Shown one piece after another: positions 1 to 11,785 of a DNA stretch of 64,000 bases. Numbering within the stretch: the stretch's first letter is position 1; each line of letters begins with the position of its first letter. A program made the position numbers and the translations under genes. The notes under the pieces are model-generated. The model searched no databases. It had not been told where the DNA came from and saw nothing but the letters and a program-made list of their open reading frames with translations. Source of the stretch: Petunia secreta (Eukaryota > Streptophyta > Magnoliopsida > Solanales > Solanaceae); assembly GCA_029990175.1 (NCBI GenBank), contig JARKIP010000049.1:11014001-11078000 (forward strand), written 5' to 3'.

Positions 1-2465
1 GATGCACCAACCTTGGGAGTCAAGGCCTCGTTAGAATGTGGCGAAAGTAGTAAAAAGACATGGTACTATTTGAAGGATATAGTACTTTTGACACCGGGTG
101 CAAATGATTAAATAGAAAATTCTAATTCCAAAATGTTTAGGTTGCAGTCTTTGATATCTTTTTACCCAAAAACTCAACTTATATAGGAAAGAGTTTTGAA
201 AAACAGTAGATTGAATGAAGAATAGCAAGAAGCTGTTCACTATTCTGCTCTCGAAAAGAACTGACAAAATAGTTAAGAAAATGATATACCGTTTTGTACA
301 ACCAACGAAAGAGAACTACTCCATAAGAAAGCTAAGGGAATCCACCGAAGCCGAGATGAATAGATTTCAAAAAGGACATTGAGTAACTTATTTAAAGAAT
401 GCAACTTTTTAGGAAGGACATGAAACCAGGTTAGTTATCCTCTTCTTACTAAATATTGTAATTAATAAAGCAATTATAATGGACCATCGTTATGTGCTAA
501 TCTTTTGCGGTAGAAATTAGATGGAAAGAATAGAAATTCTACTTAATAATTATTGTTCGTAGCATCTTTTCACATCCCATGCTATGATTAAACTTGTATA
601 CTTCAAAACATAAATTTCAATTTAAATGAACTTTTTTCCCTCACAGTGAATAGAGAACTCTGTTACCAGTTCAACTAAGTCAATTCAATCCATTACTTTA
701 TTTTATCCCTTGAATTTCACCCTATTATCCTCATACATTCCATATAAATATTATCAAAATGTTCAACAATCCCATCTATAAACCATCTGGCAAAAATATT
801 CTTCCATCTTTTAAATTTAATTAGATCACTAAATAATTTCAATCGGGACATCAAAGCAAAATGAAAATCACAATTCATGTTTTTAAGAAAATCTATCTGG
901 CGAGATTGAAACAAAAACTAAAAGATAGGTTATATTTGCTTACTAGCAGCCCGGAATACATTTCAAAATTATGTAGAAAGAAAGCAGAGACACTTAAAAA
1001 GGCATGCACGTATACAAAATCGACCAACAACTTAGCATAAAAGAACATGAAACTAACTGGAGAAACTTTGAAACAAAATCAAAGTCAACGGGCAGATAAG
1101 AACACATGAAGCGAAAAGACCTTAATATGTCTGCCATAAGGACAATTGATTTTTTAAGAGAGTCAAAATTACTTCTGGATTATTCTTCGCCGAGAGCAAC
1201 GATCGACGACGTACCAATTAATTTTTGAACAAAATGGAGTCTTAGACTGACACAACAGAGATACATTTCATAAAAGATTTTGGCTCGTATATAGAGATTT
1301 ATATGAGAATGATGGTTCGTAAAGACATACCGATATAAGATTGCCCTGAGTCTGCATGTGTACCATTTTGATTTTGGACAACAGACAGTAAATTTACATG
1401 GTTAATGTTTAACTCTATAGTTGCATTTATATTATTCTTGCATAACTGAATTTTCACAACTCCAAAACAAATTGTTGGTGACTTTTGTGAAAGTTGTCAA
1501 ATGGTCGTATAGGTCTTGTGAAGGGCTGGCCATAATTTAATTTTTTTTTAAGGTAAGGTATTTATGATATTTAGAATATTTAGAAGGGTATTTTAGTAAT
1601 CTGACTTTTCATGTTTTTGAGTACATGCTTTTATAGTAATATGATTAAAACAAAATAATTTTCCCCACTCACAAGACTTCAACTTTTCCTTTTTAATGTA
1701 AAATTTATGCACAAACACAACTTCAACTTCAAAATACAATTTTTCAACTCAGCTTAAAAAACTCTTTTATTTAAAAAGTTTTGGTATCTATGGTCAAACT
1801 GCTACTAATTGAGATACCTTTGAAGCTAAGTGTAGAAAATCATTTTTCTTAGCTAATGTAAACTTTGATGTCAACAAAATACACCAAAGAAATATTTAAG
1901 TACTCTAATCATTTGTCTAGAAGTACTTCGTTGCATACGACAATTCATAAATGATCAAATATAAGTTACAATTCATAAATGTAAATGATCAACTATGAGG
2001 GAAGCGCCCGGACTAGGTTGGGCTATAATGTCTCTGATTTAACTGGACTGAAAATTTTCTAGTCCTCTCAATTCTCACTCAAATAAGGGCTGGGGCAATA
2101 AACAAGAGTACAACTGTACAAGACAGCCAAACGTGTTTAAAGTAACTGAATAGTAGCCACTAGAAATTCTTCGTGCAAAGTAGCCAATGCTACCTCGCTT
2201 CTTTGAATATTTCTGAGCATTACTTTGAATGAACTGAAAATTAAAACTATATGTGGATAAAACATCTCAAAAAAAAAAAAAGAAAAAAAAAGATACAACA
2301 TCAAAGAGAGGAAAAAAAGCTGTGGAGTTAAAAAGAAAAAATCCTGGAAATAAAATATGGAGTTTAGAGTTGTTAACATACGTTGGATCATTCCAAATTC
2401 CAACCCAGCCAAATCCTAGTGGTATTTGTGCACCACAGCCACTTTTGCAGCCACATGCTAGTTCA

Positions 2466-2492
2466 AAGTCCCAATATTTTATATTGGGACTT
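2466..2492. repeat. Perfect 12-bp inverted repeat with 3-nt loop
   Basis: The arms AAGTCCCAATAT and ATATTGGGACTT flank a TTT loop. The palindrome is exact and short. It could fold as a hairpin in RNA, but nothing nearby gives it a role. Confidence 0.7.
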
Positions 2493-3378
2493 GTCCGAAG
2501 ATAACTATTTTTTAAATAATTTTATACTGCTGGCTAGTATTTATTTAGCGCAGTACAAACAGGCTACGAGGCTAAATTTTAAAGCAATTTCACTAAGATT
2601 TGGTTGAGTTGACTTGGAAACCAGCTACTAATGTGAACAGCTCTAACCCAAATCTGAAAATAAAAGTAAAAGAAAGAAAATAACATTATGTATACAGAAG
2701 TTCATTTCATCTAAAAGCCCCTTAAGTAATGGAGGCACATGATACTTTTTAGTTTACTCAACTATAACCAAAAAAGCCCATCTTTTAGAGATTTCTCTAT
2801 CATTCCTCATGGCGGTATATTCTCGTCCTATGATAAATAACAAAACCATGAGGCTCCTTTCATCTGTGAAGTTCAAATTTGCTATTAATACGATATTTAT
2901 AATCGAGAACAACAAAAGAAAAGCTTCTCCCAAAGGTTAATTGATGGAAGATCATGAGGCAAAACTCTTTCGACTAGTGCAAATTAAGTCCCACTTCACT
3001 TTATGAACATAGGAAAGTATAACGTATGGTAATGATGTATATGTAATCAAAGTCAAAGTTTAAGCTAACACACAACAGCAAATTTAAAAACCAGCTAGGA
3101 GTATTCTAATCCCTGCCATACCTAGTGGCATAGTCAAGAACTTTTGGTTAAAAGGCTCAAGATATAATATATTTACATAGAATAGATATTGTTTATACAT
3201 ATTACATACGCAAAACGTGTTCAACTAGTTACTATACGTCGGTTGTAGCCAGAGGCAGATTTAGAATTTGAACAATATGGATTCTAAATTTTAGAATAAT
3301 GATCCACCCTATTTGCAGCTTCTTGCGTTCAAAAAATGAGAAGCCTTCACCGACTCATTTCTACTCTTGGACTTTATA

Positions 3379-3450
3379 GATTAGTAGGAATGTGAAAGTG
3401 ACTGGCTTTTATTTTGATTAGTAGGATTGTGAAAGTGACCTTTACTTTTG
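3379..3450. repeat. Short tandem duplication, period 37 bp
   Basis: A segment beginning GATTAGTAGGAATGTGAAAG is repeated immediately downstream as GATTAGTAGGATTGTGAAAG, with a few differences. It is probably a local replication-slippage product. Confidence 0.6.
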
Positions 3451-3888
3451 ATGAATGAATTAGGAAAGATAAGCACCAATAAAGCAAAAGATGGTCATTT
3501 GTTGTACGCTTACCTTTATAACGTTTAGATAGATGTCATCATCTGTTTTCGTTAAAGAGAAGAGACATTAAGGGGAAAACGTTCGATCGATGATGTGTTT
3601 GGAAAGTTATTTGCTTGCATAATTGTCCGATGATAAGACATTGTGTGTAAATTAATCTTTTCCGTGCATGAGCTTTAATTTATAACCTTGTGCATCAAGG
3701 GTTCTCGTAATGAATGGCTGATACGGAGATATGTAATCATAGGAATTGTAATTATAGAAATGTAATGGAAATTGTATTCTATCAAAACGGAATTACAACA
3801 TTCAGTTTAAAGTATAATGCAGTAACCAAAACCACGGAAAATGAAAGGAAAAAAGAGAAACGGAAGGTTCCTCTAACTAAACAACTAA

Positions 3889-4495
3889 GGGGTCGTTTGG
3901 TTAGGGTAATTTAAGCACTAAAACCTGCACTAAATTGAGCTGAATTTAGTGCAGCATTTAGTTGGCACTAAAACCTACACTAAATTGTGCTGAATTTAGT
4001 GCAGCGTTTGATTGGTTTGTTAAGTTGTTATAGAAATCTACATTAGTAATACAATGTTTGGTTTGGATTTTACTCATTCTTATGTATAATACCTACATAA
4101 ATTAGCGAGAAAATCTATGTATTATTTTATATGGGGTAGAAGGTTGAATTAATAATGTGGATATTAATAATGCATGTATTAGAATTTAAAATGATAAAAT
4201 TAACCCTAGTAATAATAAGAATATCTTAAATTTTATTTAAGGAGTAACTAAATATTTTAAACTATAACATTGTATATTAATTTATAATACATTAGTGATT
4301 CAAGAAATAATCTCTACGTTATAGTACATGCATAACTAATATACATATTATTAACTCCCGCATTACTAATACCCGTATTACTAATACTCACATTATTAAT
4401 ACCCGCGTTACTAATACTCACATTATTAATACCCGTATTACTAATACATACATTATTAATACCTACCTTAAATTATATCTCAACCAAATGACCCA
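3889..4495. mobile_element. Tourist-like MITE (PIF/Harbinger type)
   Basis: The left end reads GGGGTCGTTTGGTT. The reverse complement of the right end reads GGGTCATTTGGTTGAG, so the two form terminal inverted repeats. A TAA trinucleotide lies on both sides (3886-3888 and 4496-4498), as expected for PIF/Harbinger target duplications. No coding capacity is seen. The right half (about 4359-4470) holds a degenerate tandem run of ATTACTAATACCCGT-like units. Superfamily assignment rests on terminus and TSD only. Confidence 0.7.
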
Positions 4496-5095
4496 TAAAA
4501 AAATAAACAAACTTCATAGCCTAAGCCTAGTGAAATACTTCTAGCCACCTGTACATAGTATAGTAGACATTCTCCTTTATATTCTTAAAAATTCTATTAT
4601 TTTTTATGCTGATCTTCCAAAGTGGGTCCAAAACAGTGACTAGTGCATCAATATGATGGTCGGTTTTACGGAGAGTATTAAAAAGTGCATTAATATTTAG
4701 CTAATTTAAAGTCGGACAAGTGTTGGGATTTTGGGTAATTGGCGACGATGAACTCAATAATGATGCTGAAACTTTGTTTATAAAGCTTAGTTTAATTTAG
4801 AGCAACTGTCGGGGACAACCAAAAGGAAACAAATATTTATTGGTAATACCTAAACGGCTTAATTAGTGTGTCATTTGTCGTGATATGTGAAGAAAGGTTG
4901 CTCCCTTTATTTTGTAGTTTGATTCGATGAGGAATATGTGTTGTAGAGCTGTTCATAACCATTTTCATAATCACAGCAAAGTTGTATATATAATCTCCAC
5001 CAGCTTCTATAATGCTGCTGAAACATCCAGCTTTTATAGTTTTCTTTTTTGGGAAACTACTTTTATAGTTCGAAGGGCTTAGTTTAGTATATTGG
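4496..5095. other. Gene-free spacer
   Basis: AT-rich DNA between two transposons. No reading frame, RNA gene or repeat recognised. Confidence 0.5.
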
Positions 5096-5103
5096 TGGAA
5101 ATA

Positions 5104-6503
5104 ATATCTGTCAATCGGGTCAAGACTGGACCGGACCGGACCGGCTCGTTAAGAGTCGGCTCACCGGTCTTTGTACTGATCCGGTCCGAACTGTTACCGG
5201 TCCGGTCCGAATCAGACTTTTTTACAAAAACTTTAAGCCCGGCTCGGCCCTAACCCATTAAGCACCGGTTCGGTCCGGTCCGATATATTTTTTTTTTCTT
5301 CATAATTTAGCTAAGCATGCCACTTTCTACTTGAAATTGGAAGGACATATAATCCTATAAAAAGAGAAGTAAATATTATCTTATCATTACTATAGTCCGC
5401 CTAATCAAAAAGACATAATTTTAATACAACTCAAGGGTGAGAAACTGAGACTATCGATTTCTCTTACAACCAAGAAGATAAGTTATATAAAGTGCTTAAT
5501 ATATATTCTTGATTTCTACTACTTGGTCTAACTTATTAACTGCTACTTAGCAATAAAAAAAATACTAAATGAATATGTTCATTCGTTGTAACTTTTTTTT
5601 TCTCTTTACAAATAGAAGGTGCAGATTTCGTCCATTAGAGACATACTGATCCAACAAAATAGTAGTGTACCTTGTGTTTCACTATACAGATTACTAGTCC
5701 ATCACATTAAGTTTTTCCATTCTTCTAAAATTCTTGCCCAACTAAATGTTATTCCTAAGTTGCTACTTGTTAGACAGAAAACTAAAACCTACTACCTTAT
5801 TTCAACCTTAATTTCCATCATCAGCAGATTTCAGATAAAGATTCTCACCACCATGACCAGTAGAGCTTTCACCGAGGTCTTCATCAGACATACAATTGTT
5901 CATTCGTTGTACCTGATGAAGTTAAAAATATCTTTGATACTGCTCCATATTGAGGGTTTTAAAATGGACTAAATGCTACTCCCTCCGTCCCACTTTATTT
6001 GTCGTAGTTCGGATTTCGAGAGTCAAACGAGTTTATCTTTGACCGTAATTTTTATATATATCTTTTAAATATTTTGAGTTATAATTAATTGTGACTTATA
6101 GTACTTTTCATGTAGTTTTCAAATATGTAAATTTTATTTAAGAAAAGTTAAAGATTTTATATCTTTATCTACGGTCAAATTTAAGAGGTTTGACTCTCAA
6201 AACAGTAACTATGACAAACAAAATGGGACAGAGAGAGCATATTAGATTTTGTATGATTCTTGACAAAAGCATGTCTAAATTTCCCTCGACAAATAATATA
6301 ATTTTTCTATCAAAAAATCGGCCCGATCCACCAGTGGGCCAAAGACCGGTCATTTATCGGCCGAGGCTAACCGGTCTTTTTTCTTAAGCCCAGCTCGGCC
6401 CGCAACCAGCTTCCTCCTTGTCCCGGATCGTTTATAATGAACCGGTTCGGTCCAGTCTTTTACCGGTCCGGTACCGAGCTAGCCCGGCCCCATTGACAGG
6501 TAT
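5104..6503. mobile_element. Non-autonomous hAT-like DNA transposon
   Basis: The left terminus ATATCTGTCAATCGGG and the reverse complement of the right terminus ATACCTGTCAATGGGG form inverted repeats containing the TGTCAAT motif common in plant hAT elements. Flanking 8-mers TGGAAATA (5096-5103) and AGGAAATA (6504-6511) match at 7 of 8 positions, fitting a hAT 8-bp duplication. Both subterminal regions are rich in CCGGTCCGG and CGGCCC motifs in opposite orientation. No transposase is recognisable; a 117-codon frame at 5619-5972 resembles nothing I know. The element contains a Stowaway MITE, so its own length was about 1.14 kb. Related ends occur at 48814 and 55818. Confidence 0.7.
5979..6239. 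mobile_element. Stowaway MITE nested in the hAT-like element
   Basis: It starts CTCCCTCCGTCCCA and ends in a degraded inverse copy (TGGGACAGAGAGAGCA), with TA on both sides. The sequence just inside the left end (TAGTTCGGATTTCGAGAGTC) is shared with the Stowaway at 55898, so the two belong to one family. Insertion followed that of the surrounding hAT-like element. Confidence 0.75.
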
Positions 6504-6822
6504 AGGAAATATACATGATAATAGAGAAAATTGCCCACTAGTCCTGGCGCCATAAAGATGAAGCTTTTAGACCCGATGAAAAAGGTGTGTAATATTTAGT
6601 CTTTAATGGCTAGCTGCCAAGACCTACCATGAATTTTTTGGACTAAATGTCAGGGAGTGATCCCACTTCAGGACGTGGAGGCTAAAAGTGCACGATCTTG
6701 TAATGGGGTGCAAAAGTTCAACAAAGGTGTTTAAGTATCGTACTTCTGCAAATATATGATGAGAACATGATCTGCCCAACTTATCCAAGTTGGATTATTT
6801 ACATAGATAGGATATTTCAGAA
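6504..6822. other. Spacer between transposons
   Basis: About 300 bp with no recognised gene. Its last 16 bp (6807-6822) are the left target duplication of the LINE that follows. Confidence 0.5.
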
Positions 6823-7526
6823 GCTGGAGGTGTGGAGACAGACCTTAGAATCTAAAGGATTCAGGCTTAGCCGGATGAAGACAGAATACATGGAATGCAA
6901 GTTTAGTAATGCTCCAGATGAGGTAGATGTGGAAGTGAGGCTTGATTCTCAAGTCATCCCTAAAAAAGGAAGCTTCCGATATCTTGGCTTAATCCTCCAA
7001 GGTAATGGAGAAATTGATGATGATGTCACTCACCGCATTGGAGCAGGATGGATGAAGTGAAAGCTCGCATCCGGTGTCCTGTGTGATAAGAGGGCTTAAA
7101 GGTAAAATTTATAAGGTGGTCGTTAGACCAGCTATGTTGTATGGGTCAGAGTGTTGGCCAGTCAAGAACTCACACATTCAGAAGATGAGTGTGGTAGAAA
7201 TGAGAATGATTAGGTGGATGTGTGGTCACACAAGGATGGATAGGATTAAGAATGAAGTCATTCGCGACAAGGTGGGAGGGCCCCCAGTAGCTGAGAAGAT
7301 GTGAGAAGTGAGGCTGCGATGGTTTGGACACGTGAAGAGGAGAAGTGTAGATGCTCCGGTACGGAGGCGTGAGAGGTTGGCAGTGTTGGGTCTACGAAGA
7401 GGTAGAGGTAGACCGAAGAAGAACCGAGCCGAGGTGATCCAACAAGACATGGCCCAGATCCAGATCACCGAGGACATGACCTTAGATAAGGGGGCATGGA
7501 GGTCGAAAATTAGGGTAGAAGGTTAG
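6823..7526 (+). pseudogene. RTE LINE reverse-transcriptase C-terminal fragment
   Basis: Three overlapping plus-strand frames together cover the C-terminal part of an RTE-clade polyprotein. The first frame carries LEVWRQTLESKGF, YLGLILQGNGEIDDDVTHRI and GAGWMK. The second carries VVRPAMLYGSECW and RMIRWMCGHTRMDRIKNEVI. The third carries LRWFGHVKRR, RGRGRPKKN and a final RVEG before the stop at 7526. The breaks between frames, near 7060 and 7304, are frameshift or stop lesions. The catalytic reverse-transcriptase core and the endonuclease are missing because of 5' truncation. It cannot make an active enzyme. Confidence 0.88.
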
Positions 7527-7795
7527 GTAGTAGTCGATTGTCTGCACCGTTGTATCTACTGATGTTTTATGTTTATTTTTGATAAGCATTAGTTTTATAT
7601 TTCTCTCTAGCATTGTATTTTTGTCTATGATTGTATTGTTGTCCTGATTTTCAGAATTGTCTAAAATATCTTTTATTTTTTCTAGCCGAGGGTCTAGCGG
7701 AAACAGTCTCTCCACTTTGGTGGGGGTAAGGTCTGCGTACATCTCACCTTCCCCAGACCTCACTTGTGGGATAAACTAGGTATGTTGTTGTTGTT
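6823..7795 (+). mobile_element. 5'-truncated RTE-type LINE
   Basis: An exact 16-bp duplication, ATAGGATATTTCAGAA, flanks the insert (6807-6822 and 7796-7811). The insert begins abruptly inside the reverse-transcriptase C-terminal coding region, encodes an RTE-like tail, and ends in an untranslated tail (from about 7683) that finishes in TTG repeats, as RTE LINEs do. Truncation at the 5' end is typical of target-primed reverse transcription. The duplication is still exact, suggesting a fairly recent event. The same 3' tail recurs at 60116-60228. Confidence 0.9.
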
Positions 7796-8904
7796 ATAGG
7801 ATATTTCAGAATCGTTTTTTTGTTTTTGACCCCCTTGGAAAATCTTTGTAAAAATAGTTTCACGTCAAAATTTGGACACACATTCTAGCAGGATTATGGC
7901 GGATCACTACGAAAGGTCATTTTCTCATTGGTTCTTTTGTTGGGGTTTAAATTTAGACGTAAGGTGCCAAAGAGATTCCCTAGGCCTAAGTTTGAATTGA
8001 TTGGACTGGCCATATATCGAGGGAAAAATTACATTATGTGTTATTGTGAGAGATTTTTTTTTTTTTTTTTATAAACATAGTAATATTTTCTCCCTTTTAC
8101 TAAACATAGCAATATTTTTAACTATGCTTATCAAACATACCAAAAATCGAACTCTCCTACCCTTTCTTCTCTCTCCCCACACCCCATTATTTTCGGGCCA
8201 CCGTCCCTCCTCCCTCCCCCTCACTGGAGACCCTCTCCTACCCCATCGTCGCCTGTGGTGGTTGGAGACTGAAGCTGCTGGTGCAAATGCTGGAGCTCCG
8301 CCGGCTTGCTATCTCCGATGGTCCTTCATTTTCTGGCACAGGCGGATCTTTTTCTTTATTTTTTTGGTATTCTCCGATGGCTACGGTGGTTGTTGGTGGT
8401 GTTTGGAAACTGAAGATAGGTATGTTGTCACGGGGTATAACCATTGTATATATGGAATATATCATTTGTATGTTTGTATATAAAAATCGATTATATAACG
8501 GATATACAATAAATGTGATAATGTATGTTAGTCACTGTATATACTGCCTATGTCATATTTATGAACATGCATATACTAGTCATACATAGAAAATACAAAC
8601 TACACACAATATTGTATTGGTGTATGCCTAATGTATCTTTTTTTTACATTGTACACACAAAAAATTAAACATTAGAAAAAAATTTCGGCGATCGAAGGTC
8701 GGAGGCGGTCGCCTTAAGGTGGAAGCATGGGGGTAGGGGTGGCGGGATAGTGTAGGAGAAAGATCTAGGGTTTTTTCCCACCTTTTATGTATATTGTTAT
8801 GTTTAAACATGATGGAATATTGACATTTTTGTATACTAAAATTTTAAAAAATTAGTCTAGCAGCCAGTTTTTGTCATTCACATTTAGATTTTAGTCAGTA
8901 AGTC

Positions 8905-8937
8905 TTTTATTTATTTATTTATTTATTTATTTATTTT
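8905..8937. repeat. (TTTA)n microsatellite
   Basis: About eight uninterrupted TTTA units, a candidate polymorphic marker. Confidence 0.9.
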
Positions 8938-8999
8938 TGCAGAAACAACCTATTTAAGGTCTTTGCCCTATCCTCCATTATACAAGCTCTTGCTATGCT

Positions 9000-9290
9000 C
9001 CAACTTCAAACATGAAGATTTGAAGTTAGAAGCTGCATATGCCTAACTTTAAACCTTCATGTTTGAAATTGTTATGCCTACGTTTGAAGTTAGAAGTTGC
9101 TATGTCAAACTTCAATCGTGAATGTTCGAAGTTGAAAGCTGCCTATGTCTAACTTCAAACCTTGAGATTTGAAGTTGTTATGCCTACAACTTCAGTTTGA
9201 AGATTGAAGTTGCTATGACCAACTTCAAACTTTCAAACCTTTAGTACTTAACTTTAGCCCTAAAAGATTGAAGTTAAGAATTAAAAGATT
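9000..9290. repeat. Degenerate array of TTGAAGTT/AACTTCAA motifs
   Basis: AACTTCAA and its complement TTGAAGTT recur roughly every 20 to 40 bp in both orientations, separated by recurring TATGCCTA and GAAGCTGC words. This gives an imperfect tandem array of about 60-bp units, each with an internal fold-back. I see no coding capacity. It may be the core of a degraded MITE. Confidence 0.6.
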
Positions 9291-9644
9291 GAAGTTTAAA
9301 TCAGTGACTAAAATTAAACAGTATTAAAAAATTTGCTAAAATCTAAATGGCGCACCCAAAATTGAGTATTTGTGCACTTTCCCCCTTTAAAATTTAGGGT
9401 AATATGCAGTCTAATTGACCCAACATAAAATGTTAAGTTGGAGTATAACTTTGCTGATAAATGAGTAAATCTAGTTAATTTACTGGGATAACAATAGTGA
9501 TATGACTTTTATAAAATTAATCATACTTCAAATTCTATAGGGAGAAATCACTGTAAGTTGGACATGCGTTGGTGTCTCACTAATTAATTCCACTGGCACA
9601 AAATTATAGTTAAAAATATCAAAATAGAAATTAATGATGCAGCA

Positions 9645-10458
9645 TAGAGCCGTCAATATGGGCTTGGCCCGCTGGGCCGGCCCGGCCTGACCCGTAATTT
9701 AATAGAGTTGGGCTAAAAAAAATTAGCCCATGAAAGACCGAGGCTTTTTAGCCCGGCCCATGCAAGCTCACAGCCCGTGAGGCCGGCCCAGGCTTAATTA
9801 AATAAAATAATTTAAATATTTAATTAAGGACCAGTCTAAAAATAATTAAAACAGAGCTTTTATTTTTTAATATTATTTTTTACAATTTTAAGTAATTATA
9901 TCTTGACAAATATTTTATTATTGGTATCTTCTTACGTATTCGTTTCAATGTTGTTTGGAAGGTGTGTTCATGGAGAATACCAATTTACCAAATGTGTGTG
10001 ATGACTAATCAAGGTTTGTAATTTTTTCTGATTATATTGTGTTATCAATAGTTGTGATATCTGAAACTGCTCCAGGAATTTTTTTTAAATTAAGATTCCC
10101 TTTAAACAAATGACAATTGAGATGAATTAAGTACACATTAAATAATTTTTGATACCAAAGTTTGTACTGTATTTTTGCTTGTTTATATTATCTCCTTGGC
10201 TAGAATTGTTATATCATGGTGATATTTGGTGCACTTCTAGTATAATATGTAATTAAGAATTCAAAAACAAAATACTAACATTATTAAAAAATAATTAATA
10301 ATAAATATGGGTGGGCTAGCCCAGCCTCGCCCGATCTGCAGCCCACACTGGGCTGGGCTAATGATTTAATGGCCTGTGCGAATTGTGGGCTCGGCCTGGC
10401 CCAGCAAATTGCAAAGCCCGTGTGGGCTGGGTCCGGCTGGCCCATATCGACAACACTA
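9645..10458. mobile_element. Non-autonomous hAT-like DNA transposon
   Basis: The left end TAGAGCCGTCAATATGGGC and the reverse complement of the right end TAGTGTTGTCGATATGGGC form inverted repeats with the TAG....TGTCAAT form typical of hAT elements. Flanking 8-mers ATGCAGCA (9637-9644) and ATGCAGAA (10459-10466) match at 7 of 8. Subterminal regions are rich in GGGCCGG and GCCCA motifs. The AT-rich middle holds no transposase. Confidence 0.75.
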
Positions 10459-11067
10459 ATGCAGAAGATATCCTCGAGTAGAAGTTAGTATTTTTAATTT
10501 AAAAAAGACAATGAAGTTATAGATAATTAGTTGAAGTTTGTATATGATTGAATGTGGCCTATCAACAAAGGTTGTTGTAACTTATAAGTTACTCCTGCTC
10601 TAATCCCGCGAGTGATTTTCGTATGAAGCGAGCAGAAATACTTCGTTCGGCTCCTTTTATTTTGTTATGTTTAGCTTTTACATACTTTTTAAAAAGATAT
10701 TAATTCAACAAATTGTTGATCAAATTTTTTTTAATTGATCGTTGTCTCAATTTATTAATACTATTCCTTTATAATAAATTATTTCTTTCCATATTTATTA
10801 AAGTAAGGTTAAACTGAAGAATTAATTAATGCTCTTTTGATTTTATAAATTGACAAATATTTTGGACCAAATACTTTTTATAAGTACGACATTAAAGTAT
10901 CAGGCGGAGTAGCTTCATTTCTACTGTGAATACATATATATCGAGCGTGTGTCAGGAGGATCTAATCGTTGTGGATTTGGTGATAACGCTTACAATTCAT
11001 TAATAATTGTTTAATCCGACAGTAATACAAACTTTGATCGAGTCAACATATGAGTATATGTTGATGG
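10459..11067. other. Spacer with a possible degraded Stowaway
   Basis: No gene. The stretch about 10647-10908 begins CTCCTTTTATTTTG and ends GGCGGAGTA, which could be the worn ends of a Stowaway-type MITE, but the inverted repeats are weak. The last five bases before 11068 (GATGG) are the left target duplication of the copia element. Confidence 0.4.
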
Positions 11068-11425
11068 TGTAAGAATTCAATAATTTTAGGAACTTGAACT
11101 TAATGACTTTCACATAATACACAAACATAAATACTTTAAACAAGAAGACATACTTGAATTCATTATTGTCTTCTTGAATAGTCTTGAGCGGAAGAAATTC
11201 CTTGATTATTATTGAGAAACTTGTTTCTCCCTCTTTTCTTTGTTCTTTGCTTTATAAAGATAGAGAGAGAAGACCAGCATTTTCTAGGCATAAAACCCAC
11301 GTTCCATCAAAGTGGGTGTGGGAAGTTTTAGTTAAAATAACTTCCTTTAATAGCCAATAGGAATTTAGCTAATTAATATTTATTAAACCAAATAATTGTA
11401 TTATCCACGTGGGTCATATTTTACA
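11068..11425 (-). repeat. Copia 3' LTR
   Basis: It reads TGTAAG...TTTTACA on the + strand. Compared with the 5' LTR it lacks about 36 bp after CTCTTTTCTTT (the stretch near 18365-18403) and has scattered substitutions, so the element is not very young. Confidence 0.9.
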
Positions 11426-11438
11426 TTCTCCCACTTGG
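11426..11438 (-). other. Copia polypurine tract
   Basis: The minus strand reads CCAAGTGGGAGAA directly before the 3' LTR start TGTAAAATATG. This is the usual plus-strand primer site of copia elements. Confidence 0.75.
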
Positions 11439-11785
11439 CACACGTGACATTATTCAATTAATGGATAAATAATCATTATGTGCAAGGTTAATGCTAAATT
11501 CCAACATCATTCGTTGTTATTGAGTAGATCAACTAATATGAGTCATGGCGGTCATACACCACTCGACATAATCCCTTCCATGTACTACAATAATAGTCTA
11601 TTACCCAATACAACCGTTAATACATAATGGGTCCAACATAATGCTTAGAATATCTTTATCTAAGTCAAAACCTGTCATTGTCATTCTCACATTATGTATA
11701 CCAGAGAAACAGGTAAAACAGAAACATTTACATTAATGAGCTCAAAGTGTCAATTCAATAAACATCATAAAGTCATTACATAAAG

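Larger units (their letters stand above)
1..3888. other. Gene-free AT-rich region, nothing recognised
   Basis: No reading frame longer than about 90 codons resembles a protein I know, and I see no convincing exon series on either strand. A 65-codon minus-strand frame at 717-914 has ordinary amino-acid composition, but I cannot link it to a family and it has no supporting splice structure. There is a small A-run around 2269-2290. Parts of this stretch may be old, degraded transposon or MITE remnants. Absence of a call here reflects failure to recognise anything, not proof that nothing is present. Confidence 0.5.
7812..9644. other. Gene-free region with CT-rich block and simple repeats
   Basis: No gene is recognised. 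About 8150-8420 is a CT-rich then GC-richer block whose composition (triplets resembling UTR or exon sequence) differs from the AT-rich surroundings. It gives open frames of 160 and 102 codons on the + strand, but neither resembles a known protein. About 8450-8660 has many GTATGT/TATATA motifs of the kind also seen at 57770-57900. The block could be a captured gene fragment in an unrecognised transposon, but I could not find target duplications. Confidence 0.4.

Noticed and set aside
717..914. Small protein-coding gene on the minus strand
   Set aside because: Only 65 codons, no recognisable family, no splice partners; open by chance in AT-rich DNA remains the simplest reading.
8238..8465. Minus-strand 75-codon frame opposite the CT-rich block
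   Set aside because: It overlaps longer plus-strand frames, and neither strand resembles a known protein.
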